NCBI RefSeq assembly: GCF_001027925.1
Contig: NZ_LECT01000007.1
Location: 369,852-433,851, forward strand
Reading direction: 5' to 3'
DNA: 64,000 nt
Source: Rhodopirellula islandica
GTDB lineage: Bacteria; Planctomycetota; Planctomycetia; Pirellulales; Pirellulaceae
In this document: positions 30,862-39,478 of the stretch, one piece after another
Numbering within the stretch: position 1 is the stretch's first letter
Layout: each line of letters opens with the position of its first letter
Notes under the pieces: generated by a model
Databases searched by the model: none
What the model saw: only the letters and a program-made list of their open reading frames with translations
Told to the model about the DNA's origin: nothing
Program-made: the position numbers and the translations under genes

Positions 30862-31810
30862 AGGGGATGGCGACGGCATCAGGTACGGTTTCCAGCGAAT
30901 GGTAGGCGTGTTGTATCTGCGTTTCTTGAACACGAACGATCCGTAGACCGGAAGGATCCTTTCCCAGCGGTCGGCCGACGGGACCGGTGGTGATCATTTC
31001 CATCTCGCCGGCTTGCCCGTACGCGTTGCGGTGGTAGTGTCCGGCGAAGATGGCTCGCACGTTGGCGGCTTTCAATTGCGCAAGCAACGGCGTGCGTCGC
31101 ACCAAGGGAATGTTGAAGTACTGGTCTGGCTCGTCTTCTTGTTCCAAGAACAGCGGATGATGCAGGAACACGAAAATGTGTTTGGCTTCCTTCACTCTCG
31201 GGTGCTGGAGTTGCTGCCCCAACCAGCTCTGCTGTTGTTGCAGTCGCTCGGGAGCTCCGCTGGGATCTTTTAGCAGGCTTGAATTGAGCACGACGTTGAA
31301 AACGCCACCGACCCAAAATGAAAAGTAGTCGTCGCCAAAATGCTGGTTGTAGCGAGCAATGGACTCTGCCGTGGGACGATTTCCGATGTCATGGTTTCCG
31401 CAGACGCAAACCAGTGGGATCTCGGGATCGATCTTCGAAAAATCTTGCTGGTACTGGCTGACCTGAGCCTCGTAGCGGGCTTGGTCGGGGGTGGCATTGG
31501 TGAGGTCGCCGCAAACGATCACGAATCTCGGCTGAAGGCGATTGATGTGTTCGACCGCTTGGTCAACGAGCACCTTTTCTTTGTCCAGCCCTTTGTTGCC
31601 GGTGAACATGCCGTACTGAGGATCGGCAAGCTGCATGAAAAAGAAGGGCTTGTCCCACGTTTGTTCGGTTTGCGGGTCAAACGCTTTGAAAGTCCGCTCG
31701 CTGGCCTGTTGAAAACGATTCGTATCGATTTCTGCTGGTTCATCTGCCGACAGAAACGGCGTTCCAAGCAAACAGAAGATGATCGGAAAGATTTTGGTGG
31801 ATTGATTCAT
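30860..31810 (-). CDS. Secreted metallophosphoesterase
   Basis: Calcineurin-like phosphoesterase of 316 aa. The ATG at 31810 gives a signal peptide (about residues 1-20, ending TPFLSAD). Metal-binding motifs in order: LADPQYG (D-x-H variant with Gln), VCGDLTN (GD), CGNHDIG (GNHD), HHP near the middle, and AGHYHRN (GHxH). The first block has DPQ in place of DxH, as in several purple-acid-like and CSTP1-like members. It acts on phosphate esters outside the cytoplasm; substrate unknown. A small membrane protein gene lies 25 bp upstream, in the same direction. Confidence 0.9.
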   Translation of the reverse strand: MNQSTKIFPIIFCLLGTPFLSADEPAEIDTNRFQQASERTFKAFDPQTEQTWDKPFFFMQLADPQYGMFTGNKGLDKEKVLVDQAVEHINRLQPRFVIVCGDLTNATPDQARYEAQVSQYQQDFSKIDPEIPLVCVCGNHDIGNRPTAESIARYNQHFGDDYFSFWVGGVFNVVLNSSLLKDPSGAPERLQQQQSWLGQQLQHPRVKEAKHIFVFLHHPLFLEQEDEPDQYFNIPLVRRTPLLAQLKAANVRAIFAGHYHRNAYGQAGEMEMITTGPVGRPLGKDPSGLRIVRVQETQIQHAYHSLETVPDAVAIP

Positions 31811-31835
31811 CAGACTTCTGATGGTGAAGGGAATG

Positions 31836-32123
31836 CTATGACGGAAGACCATTCTGATCTGCTCGCACCAGGTGGCTTTCGAGGTCGGCGCTGGGCGACG
31901 AAGAATTTTGGTCTTTGGCTTCTCTCTCAACCTGTACAAAAGAGGCCACGAACGAGACGAAGAGGAGCATGAAGCAAATGTCGGACGGAAAATCGCGGAG
32001 CAGCCTCCTGTCCTCATCGACGTGCAGAACGTGTGCTTGTAGCAAAGAATACAGGTAGAACAAACCGATCAAGAGAATCGCCTTGGTGGCCGTTCGGAAC
32101 AGCAGCTTGATCAAGTATTGCAT
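31836..32123 (-). CDS. Small two-TM membrane protein
   Basis: Protein of 95 aa from the ATG at 32123 (MQYLIKLLFR...). Two hydrophobic segments are visible (about residues 13-29 and 46-62), separated by a charged loop HVDEDRRLLRDFPSD, with a polar C-terminal tail. It is located 25 bp upstream of the metallophosphoesterase, so may be co-transcribed. No family recognised; supported by composition and context only. Confidence 0.55.
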   Translation of the reverse strand: MQYLIKLLFRTATKAILLIGLFYLYSLLQAHVLHVDEDRRLLRDFPSDICFMLLFVSFVASFVQVEREAKDQNSSSPSADLESHLVRADQNGLPS

Positions 32124-32328
32124 GATTCGTATTTCGGAATGTTTTGTGCCGTCCGGTAGGGCCATGGAGTTGTGCAGATTACCAGTTCACTTGTCATGGG
32201 ACCACTTGGCTACCGTCCGTCTCCACGACCAACGTAACCTGCCCACCTGCTCAAGCATCCCGGATCCGCTCTAATGCGTGTCTGGTATCGGATCAAAATC
32301 GTGGCTTGGAAAGCAGGAGCGTTGACAC

Positions 32329-35073
32329 ATGGCGACGGAAACCAAGACGGCAGGCAAACGAAAGACGAAGACGGAGCGTCGCCCGAATGTTTTTCACCAG
32401 CGATTGGGGACGTTGACGTATCACCAAGCGGTCAATCTGTTGGGAGAGGAAGGCTCGCAGTTGATTCGAACTGGCGGGCAAAACTTTGAGATCCAATCCG
32501 ACCGAGACGTTTATCTTGGTGGAGATTTGTTTCGAGTTCGAGTCGAAGATGCCCAGTTCGAGGGGGGCTTTGCGATCGCGACGATCACGCTGAATTCGGA
32601 CCGCAAGAAACAGCTCCAATTGAATTGCGATCAATGCGAGGTTCCTTGCGAACACCTGGGGGCCGCGCTGGATTATTTGCTCGATGCGAAATCAGTTTTG
32701 GGGTTGGCGATGCCGCCGGATGAATCCGTGCCGCTCGAGAATTTGACCGCCAAGGAACTTCGAGAGCGAGCGATCGCGGAGCGAACCAAGCGTGCCCAAG
32801 AAGAACGCATGCGAGTTCGATCGATGAAGACGGAAACGCCCTGGACGGATTATGTTGTCACCAGTGAACGTTCCGGACGCACTTACCGAGTTGCGATGCG
32901 TGGATTTGACGATGGCGAATCGTATTGCACTTGCCCCGACTTTCGCACGAATCGGCTGGGGACGTGCAAGCACATTTTGCATGTCCAGAAGAAACTCAAG
33001 AATCGTTTTTCCGCTGCGAAGCTTCGTCAGCCCTACCAACGCAAACAGATTTCTCTGGCCGTCCATTATGGATCGTTCGACGGCGGCACCCCGAAAGGGT
33101 TGATGTTTCATGTGCCCGCCAAGGTGGACGAATCCGTCGTCGAAATTATCGGCGACGGGGCAACGAAACCGATGCTCGCGGCCGACCTGGTGATGAACCG
33201 CTTGAACGCGATCGAAACGGCTGGGCATGACGTCAAAATCTACCCGGATGCGGAAGCGTTTCTGCAACGCGAATTGATGCAGAAACACATTCGGCATGAA
33301 TGCGACCGGATTCGTGCATCCATCAGTGATCACCCGCTGCGAACGAAGTTGCTGAACGCTGAGTTGTTGCCGTATCAGCTTGATGGGATCGCGTTCGCCG
33401 CTGGAGCGGGACGAGCGATTCTTGCCGATGACATGGGATTGGGCAAAACGATCCAAGGCATTGGCGTCGCGGAATTGCTCGCCAACCTTTCCGATATTTC
33501 TCGCGTGCTGGTCGTTTGCCCGGCTTCGCTGAAAAGCCAATGGAGAGACGAAATCACTCGGTTCAGCGGACGTTCTTCGCAGATCATTCTGGGGAAGGGC
33601 GACGAACGGATCGAGCAATACCAAGGGGATGCGTTCTTCACGATCTGCAACTACGAACAAGTCCTGCGCGATCTGACGGCCGTCGAAAACGTGCCCTGGG
33701 ATTTGATCATTCTGGATGAAGGCCAACGGATCAAGAATTGGGAATCCAAAACGAGCAACGTGATTAGGCAATTGGAGAGTCCGTTTCGGTTGGTTTTGTC
33801 CGGCACGCCACTTGAGAATCGTCTGGGTGAGTTGTTCACGGTCACGCGTTTCATCGACGATGATTTGCTGGGGCCTGCGTATCAATTTTTCAACCAGCAT
33901 CATGTGGTGGATGATCGAGGCAAAACGCTTGGTTATCGACAACTCGATGTGCTGCGTGAAAAGATGCGGCCCGTGTTGCTTCGCCGGACACGTGCGGAGG
34001 TGGCCAAGCAACTTCCCGATCGGACCGACGAGATCATTCGTTGTGAAGCGACCGCGGAACAGAAGGAAGCTCACGATGCGAACATGAAAATCGTCGCTCA
34101 AATTGCGGCGAAGAAGTTCATGACCGAAATGGATCGGTTGCGAATGCAGAAGTGCTTGTTGATGGCACGGATGGCTTGCGACAGCACCTACCTGCTGGAT
34201 CAAGAGGCGGATGAATACAGCAGCAAACTGGATCGATTGGCGGAATTGCTGGAGGGGTTGATTGCGGACCCGACTCGCAAGATCGTGTTGTTCAGTGAAT
34301 GGCGACGAATGCTCAACCGCATCGAGAACCGTCTCGACGAGATCGGGTGCGACTACGTTCGGCTGGACGGCCAAGTGCCTCAAAAGAAGCGAGCTGCACT
34401 GGTTTCACGGTTCCAGAATGATCCGGACTGCCGGGTGATCAACATGACCAACGCTGGTTCCACGGGGCTGAACCTGCAGGCCGCCAACACCGTGATCAAC
34501 GTGGATTTGCCATGGAATCCTGCGGTCCTGGAACAACGCATTGCTCGCGCCTATCGGATGGGGCAGGAGAACCCCGTTCATGTTTACAAGTTGGTCACGA
34601 CCAGTGAGCCGACACCGACGATCGAAGAAGGTTTGCTGACAACACTGGCGTCCAAGCAGGATCTTGCGGATGCGTCGCTTAACTTTGACAGTGACGCGTC
34701 CGAAGTGTCCATGCAAAGCGGGATGGAGGATCTCAAGCGGCGGTTGGAAGTCATTTTGCCTCCGCCGATTGCGGCGCCGGTCGACGAAAGTCAGCAGCGA
34801 CGAGTCGAGGCCGAAGCGGAGAAGCTCGCAGCCGAGCGAACCGAAAAGGTTTCGGTTGCGAGCGGGCAGTTGGTGACCGCCGCGCTTTCGTTGGCGGGCG
34901 AGTTGATGGGAAGCGGGGCGTCACCGTCCAGCGAGACCGTCGACAAGTTGACCGAGCGATTGACACAGTGTGTGGATCGTGACGAATCCGGCCGGCCTCA
35001 GTTGCGGATCAGCTTGGAGAACGATGAGTCATTGCGTTCCTTGGCGACAACGCTTGCCAAGCTGCTCGGATGA
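32329..35073 (+). CDS. SWIM-domain SNF2-family helicase
   Basis: Protein of 914 aa. The N-terminal region has a degenerate Cys cluster (CDQCEVPCEH, about residues 100-109) and a canonical SWIM zinc finger (YCTCPDF...GTCKHI, about residues 202-221). The SNF2 ATPase follows: Walker A DDMGLGKT near residue 367, DEGQ (variant of DEAH) near residue 462, SGTPLENR, and in the second lobe FSEWRRML, NAGSTGLNLQAA and QRIARAYRMGQ. The C-terminal 130 residues are Glu/Ala-rich. SWIM-SNF2 enzymes remodel protein-DNA complexes and may clear RNA polymerase or aid repair; the specific role is not known. Confidence 0.93.
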   Translation: MATETKTAGKRKTKTERRPNVFHQRLGTLTYHQAVNLLGEEGSQLIRTGGQNFEIQSDRDVYLGGDLFRVRVEDAQFEGGFAIATITLNSDRKKQLQLNCDQCEVPCEHLGAALDYLLDAKSVLGLAMPPDESVPLENLTAKELRERAIAERTKRAQEERMRVRSMKTETPWTDYVVTSERSGRTYRVAMRGFDDGESYCTCPDFRTNRLGTCKHILHVQKKLKNRFSAAKLRQPYQRKQISLAVHYGSFDGGTPKGLMFHVPAKVDESVVEIIGDGATKPMLAADLVMNRLNAIETAGHDVKIYPDAEAFLQRELMQKHIRHECDRIRASISDHPLRTKLLNAELLPYQLDGIAFAAGAGRAILADDMGLGKTIQGIGVAELLANLSDISRVLVVCPASLKSQWRDEITRFSGRSSQIILGKGDERIEQYQGDAFFTICNYEQVLRDLTAVENVPWDLIILDEGQRIKNWESKTSNVIRQLESPFRLVLSGTPLENRLGELFTVTRFIDDDLLGPAYQFFNQHHVVDDRGKTLGYRQLDVLREKMRPVLLRRTRAEVAKQLPDRTDEIIRCEATAEQKEAHDANMKIVAQIAAKKFMTEMDRLRMQKCLLMARMACDSTYLLDQEADEYSSKLDRLAELLEGLIADPTRKIVLFSEWRRMLNRIENRLDEIGCDYVRLDGQVPQKKRAALVSRFQNDPDCRVINMTNAGSTGLNLQAANTVINVDLPWNPAVLEQRIARAYRMGQENPVHVYKLVTTSEPTPTIEEGLLTTLASKQDLADASLNFDSDASEVSMQSGMEDLKRRLEVILPPPIAAPVDESQQRRVEAEAEKLAAERTEKVSVASGQLVTAALSLAGELMGSGASPSSETVDKLTERLTQCVDRDESGRPQLRISLENDESLRSLATTLAKLLG

Positions 35074-36304
35074 GCCCGGGACGAGGTGGACGGTTGATTC
35101 ATTGGAACGTCCCGCGGAGTTGGGGCGATGATTTTGGAAACCCGAAGCGTCAGCGAGGCCCACACGGCATTCCCAACGCCGGCCCCGTCCGGGGCGTCCC
35201 GTTGTTGTTCGCGATTGGTCTCGGGGCTTCCGCCCCGAGCTACGGAAGTCGGCCCCATCCGGGGCGAGAATCGTCGCCGAATGCTCCTTCGGTTCGTGCC
35301 CCGTCATCGCCTCAGCCGCCCAGATTTTTTATTTTGCAATTAACAATTTCACTTTTTCAATCGTCCCCCTTCTCATGGTTCGCCACCAGTGGCCGCTCCG
35401 CGGCTTGTTGAGCGAGGGGGTGACGCCCGAGACCTCGGGTTGAAAACCCGAGGCTGACAACTGCCACCGCTCCGCGGTTGTTCGATCCCCCGGACACACC
35501 CAGTCGCGGAGCGACGGAAGCCGGAAGCCTTGGGTTTTCAACCCAAGGTCATGCGCCAACGATACAAGTCCCCAAGTCGCGGAGCGACGACAGTTGTTTG
35601 CCGCCCCGTCGCCGCGCGATCCCCAACGCCGGCCCCGTCCGGGGCGTTGTTTTGTTTTTCGTGACGGGTCTCGGGGCTTCCGCCCCGAGCTAAGGAAGTC
35701 GGCCCCATCCGGGGCGAGAATCGTCGCCGAATGCTCCTTCGGTCCGTGCCCCGTCATCGCCTCAGCCGCCCAGATTTTTCAGTTTGCAATTTACAATTTC
35801 ACTTTTTCAATCGATGCCCATCTCATGGTTCGCCACCAGTGGCCGCTCCGCGGCTTGTTGAGCGAGGGGGTGACGCCCGAAACCTCGGGTTGAAAACCCG
35901 AGGCTGACAACTGCCACCGCTCCGCGGTTGTTCGATCCGCCGACACACCCAGTCGCGGAGCGCCGGAAGCCGGAAGCCTTGGGTTTTCAACCCAAGGTCA
36001 TACGCCAACGACACAAGTCCCCAAGTCGCGGAGCGACGACAGTTGTTTGCCGCCCCGTCGCCGCGCGATCCCCAACGCCGGCCCCGTCCGGGGCGTCGTT
36101 TTGTTTTTCTTGATGGGTCTCGGGGCTTCCGCCCCGAGCTAAGGAAGTCGGCCCCATCCGGGGCGAAGAATGTCGCCGCGCGATCCTCCGGGTCCCGTTC
36201 CCGTGTGATGGGCTTTCTAGCCGAGCGTTTTCCAAGCCCGTCGAGATGGACACCCGACCCGGATCGGGTTTCCAAAAGACAACGCCCAACGCATACGCTT
36301 GGAG
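35074..36304. repeat. Gene-free tract of tandem ~450-bp hairpin-rich repeats
   Basis: Two full units (about 35172-35621 and 35622-36070) and about 100 bp of a third (36071-36170), in tandem. The unit landmark ggccccgtccggggcg starts at 35181, 35631 and 36080, giving periods of 450 and 449. Each unit holds several short palindromes: ctcggggc-ttcc-gccccgag, ggccccatccggggc, cctcgggttg-aaaacccgagg, ccttgggtt-ttcaacccaagg. The two full units differ at only a few positions. Frames within it are shadows. The upstream part 35136-35155 (aacccgaagcgtcagcgagg) resembles, inverted, 55801-55822. Confidence 0.85.
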
Positions 36305-37867
36305 CTACTTCCCGAGAATGGCGTCGCGGAGGGTTGGTCGCCATTCGTCTTTTTGAGGATCGTAGATTCCGAACCCGGAGTAGAACTCCCAGTAGGCGAT
36401 TCCGATTCGCCGCTCGATCGCTTCATCGGCGACGAAACGAGTCCATTGGTTTCGCGAATCGATGTCGGCTTCTTGGTAGGCACCGAATTCACCGAGATAG
36501 ATCGGGATTTCGTTTTCAACGCTCCATCGCAAGGCTCGATCGAGATCGTTGCGAACGGCCTTTTGTTGCTCAGGGGTTCCGGTCCAGGTGGTGCCCTTCC
36601 ATTGCTTGGATTCATCGCCCAACCAACTGGCACCTTGGTGCGTGAATTGAAACGGCGAGTAGTAATGGAAGGTCGCGACCAAGTTGTCACGATCTTCGGG
36701 GAGCTTGAGGAACTGCAACGCTTCAATGGAATTGAAGTTGGCTGGTCCAACCACGATCGTTCGCTGGGGGTGTTGCTCACGGATGATCGGCAACGAATCC
36801 GCCATCAGGCGATTCCATCGGCCCGCGTCCAAGTTTTCGTGAGGCTCGTTGAGGACTTCGAATACCAGGTCATCCGGTGCGCCTGCAAATTCGTCCGCGA
36901 TTTGACGCCACAATGCGAGGAATCGATCGTGATGTTGTTCAGGGTCGGCGTACAAGCCCTCGTAGTGATGAATGTTGATCATCACTTTCAGATCCCGGCG
37001 AAGTGCTTCGTCGACCACCCAGCGAACACGCTGCATGAACTGGGGATCGATCGTGTACGGCGAAGTGTTCGAAGCGTGTGTCGACCAGCGAACTGGTACA
37101 CGAACGGAATCGAATCCAGCCTGTTGAATCTGATCCAAGTGTTTGGCTTCCAAGCGTGGTCCCCAGTCGCCTTCACGGGGAGCTTCCAAGGTGTTGCCAA
37201 TGTTGACCCCGCGACCGAAGAAGGGCGTTTGGGCTCGGAAGAATTCAGTTGTTTTGAGTTGTTCCAGCAAACGAGACTCGCTGACTGCGCGAATGCGTTG
37301 GATCACGATCGAGCTTTCCTGATCAGGTTTCTCGATCATGACCGACACCGACTGAATTTTTGCCGCGTCAAACACCACGTCGGTTTGACCATGCCAGCTA
37401 CCAAACGCGACTCGAATCACTCCCGACGAGTTTGCGGGCACCGTTGCCGCTGCGGCACTGCTGCCGTCGCGACCTTGGGATCTCGGGTTGCGAGTCGACA
37501 ACACAACCTTGACCGGTTGGTCCCCTGGATTGAAGACATCGGCTTCCAATGCATCAAAGGTGTTCAAACGAAGTGGTGTGTTGGTGACATTGAACTGCAC
37601 GTTTGGGTACCCGTTGCTGGGCGGAACCGTCAACTGCACCGCCCCATTGGGAGAACGTTCGATCTGGGCATTTTGAGAGGTGATGTGGATGTTTGTCTGT
37701 GGATTCTCGCCAAACAAAATCATTTCGCCGTCCGTGGCCATTTCATCGTCGGAGGATTGTGCGGTGAGATTGGTCGAGCTGGACCCGATCAACCCTGCTG
37801 CGAAAAGAACCATGACCGGGAGCCATTGGGGCAGACGAAAACCAACACCAGGTGTGCGAACGGACAT
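36305..37867 (-). CDS. Secreted glycoside hydrolase family 5 (cellulase-like)
   Basis: Protein of 520 aa; the ATG at 37867 leads into a signal/anchor segment (LPVMVLFAAGLIGSSS, about residues 15-30). Residues ~45-190 form a beta-rich, possibly carbohydrate-binding domain. The GH5 barrel follows: GRGVNIGNTLEAP, FDSVRVPVRW, INIHHYEGL, the acid/base Glu in FEVLNEPHE, HYYSPFQFTHQG, and the nucleophile Glu in IYLGEFGAY. It should cleave beta-1,4 or mixed beta-glucan or mannan chains in the periplasm or outside. A long open frame on the opposite strand (36299-37873) is a shadow. Confidence 0.92.
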   Translation of the reverse strand: MSVRTPGVGFRLPQWLPVMVLFAAGLIGSSSTNLTAQSSDDEMATDGEMILFGENPQTNIHITSQNAQIERSPNGAVQLTVPPSNGYPNVQFNVTNTPLRLNTFDALEADVFNPGDQPVKVVLSTRNPRSQGRDGSSAAAATVPANSSGVIRVAFGSWHGQTDVVFDAAKIQSVSVMIEKPDQESSIVIQRIRAVSESRLLEQLKTTEFFRAQTPFFGRGVNIGNTLEAPREGDWGPRLEAKHLDQIQQAGFDSVRVPVRWSTHASNTSPYTIDPQFMQRVRWVVDEALRRDLKVMINIHHYEGLYADPEQHHDRFLALWRQIADEFAGAPDDLVFEVLNEPHENLDAGRWNRLMADSLPIIREQHPQRTIVVGPANFNSIEALQFLKLPEDRDNLVATFHYYSPFQFTHQGASWLGDESKQWKGTTWTGTPEQQKAVRNDLDRALRWSVENEIPIYLGEFGAYQEADIDSRNQWTRFVADEAIERRIGIAYWEFYSGFGIYDPQKDEWRPTLRDAILGK

Positions 37868-38101
37868 TTCTAACTCGAGGGGAGATCGTGGGGATGAGTG
37901 CCGAGGTTCTGATACCTCTGCCAGCAATCATATCCCATCCGAAGGCAAAACGAAGACGCACCAATCGCAGCCCAAATGGAGCGTCGTGTTCAGCTACAAT
38001 GGCTGAGTTCGTCGGAGGACGACCCCCGCCCCATCTGATCCGCCCACTGATCGTCCCCACCATCGATCATCGGCTCCCGATCCAGCCCTGGAACCGCAGC
38101 C

Positions 38102-39478
38102 ATGTTGAATCTGACTTCGCGAGCCAAGACGCACACTTGCAACGGGACGACCCGTCGCGATTTTTTACAGGTCGGGACGCTTGGTGCGTTGGGGTTTGGC
38201 CTGCCGCAATTGCTGGCGGCGGAAGCAGCCGGGGCGGCTGGCAAGAACACCGATCGAAAATCTTGCATCATGATTTTCAATTTGGGTGCCCCCAGTCAAA
38301 TGGACACCTTTGACCCCAAGCCGAACGCACCCGCGGAAGTCCGCGGTCCGTTTCAAACCATCGCGACTCGCGGGGAGTTTGAGCTGACGGAGATTCTCCC
38401 CAAGCACGCCGAGATCGCGGACAAGTTCTCGATTGTTCGCTCGTGTTACCACACGGCCGCCGCGGTTCACGATGCAGGATGGCAGATGCTGCAAACCGGT
38501 CGTCAATTCACGGGCGGTGTGAACTACCCACATGCTGGCGCGGTGGTGGAGTACCTGCAGGGACGCCGAACGGACTTGCCCGCTCATGTGGTGTTGCCAG
38601 AAACGATGGGTCGCGGCGGTGGGAACCTGCCCAACGGACAAGCCGGCGGTTTCCTCGGCAAGGCCTACGATCCGTTTGCGTTGATGGCGGACCCGAGCAC
38701 GGCGAACTTCAAGGTTCCTGATTTGTTGCCACCGGCGTCGCTTCCCGACGTTCGCATTGATCGACGCCGACGCATGCGGGATTCCATCGAGAGCCACATG
38801 GCCCGATTCGAAGCCACTGAATCGGCGAAGCTGTTCGATGCCAACTTCGAAGCTGCCTACCGGATGATGAACAGCCCGGAAGCTCGGATGGCGTTCGACC
38901 TTTCCAAAGAACCCACCGCGGTTCGTGAACGCTATGGCATGAATCGCTTCGGCCAATGTTGTTTGCTCGCGCGTCGTTTGATCGAAGCCGGGGTGCGGTT
39001 CGTCACCATCAACACATTCTTGACCGTCTTCAACGAAGTCACCTGGGACATTCACGGCAGCAAGCCGTTCACGACCATCGAAGGCATGAAGAACATCGTG
39101 GCACCGATGTACGACCAAGCCTACTCGGCGTTGATCACGGATCTGCACGACCGCGGGTTGCTGGAAGACACGATGGTTTGCGGACTGGCCGAATTCGGAC
39201 GCACGCCCAAAGTCAATCCGGCGGGCGGTCGAGACCACTGGCCGCAGTGTTTCTCGTGCACCTTTGCCGGCGGTGGGGTGGTCGGCGGACGAGCGGTCGG
39301 CAAATCCGATCCCGTCGGAGGCGTGCCCGCAGACCGTCCGACGAATCCAGGTGAGATCATCGCGACGATTTTCAAAGCCATGGATTTGGACCTGCACGCG
39401 GAGTTGCCGGGGCCCGGTGGCCGCCCGTTCCCTCTGGTCGACTTTGGCGTCCGTGAAATCAAGGAGTTGTTCGCGTGA
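38102..39478 (+). CDS. DUF1501 Tat-exported protein
   Basis: Protein of 458 aa with a Tat signal (TTRRDFLQVGTLGALGFG, about residues 16-33). DUF1501 features: IMIFNLGAPSQMDTFDPKPNA, HTAAAVHDAGWQ, TWDIHGSKPF, and LAEFGRTPKVNPAGGRDHWP. Function is not established; the fold relates to alkaline phosphatase/sulfatase. Here it comes first in its unit, the reverse of the 17218-22753 pair. Its stop overlaps the GTG start of the next gene by 4 bp. Confidence 0.93.
   Translation: MLNLTSRAKTHTCNGTTRRDFLQVGTLGALGFGLPQLLAAEAAGAAGKNTDRKSCIMIFNLGAPSQMDTFDPKPNAPAEVRGPFQTIATRGEFELTEILPKHAEIADKFSIVRSCYHTAAAVHDAGWQMLQTGRQFTGGVNYPHAGAVVEYLQGRRTDLPAHVVLPETMGRGGGNLPNGQAGGFLGKAYDPFALMADPSTANFKVPDLLPPASLPDVRIDRRRRMRDSIESHMARFEATESAKLFDANFEAAYRMMNSPEARMAFDLSKEPTAVRERYGMNRFGQCCLLARRLIEAGVRFVTINTFLTVFNEVTWDIHGSKPFTTIEGMKNIVAPMYDQAYSALITDLHDRGLLEDTMVCGLAEFGRTPKVNPAGGRDHWPQCFSCTFAGGGVVGGRAVGKSDPVGGVPADRPTNPGEIIATIFKAMDLDLHAELPGPGGRPFPLVDFGVREIKELFA

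Noticed and set aside
32180..32270. Possible fifth copy of the dispersed element near 32.2 kb
   Set aside because: Only short matches (cccacctgct, ccacgaccaacg) and no inverted ends; too weak to call.
32692..34383. 563-codon open frame on the minus strand
   Set aside because: Antisense of the SWIM-SNF2 helicase, whose motifs are unmistakable.
35172..36170. Possible CRISPR-like array
   Set aside because: The period is 450 bp, units are near-identical over their whole length and no spacers or cas genes are seen.
35070..36344. Several 100-200 codon frames in the tandem repeat tract
   Set aside because: They recur in each 450-bp unit and consist of Arg/Pro/Ser-rich translation of GC palindromes; no homology or start context.
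36299..37873. 524-codon open frame on the plus strand
   Set aside because: It mirrors the GH5 gene on the opposite strand, which has clear catalytic motifs and a signal peptide. The plus-strand frame has no domain and is caused by codon bias in high-GC DNA.
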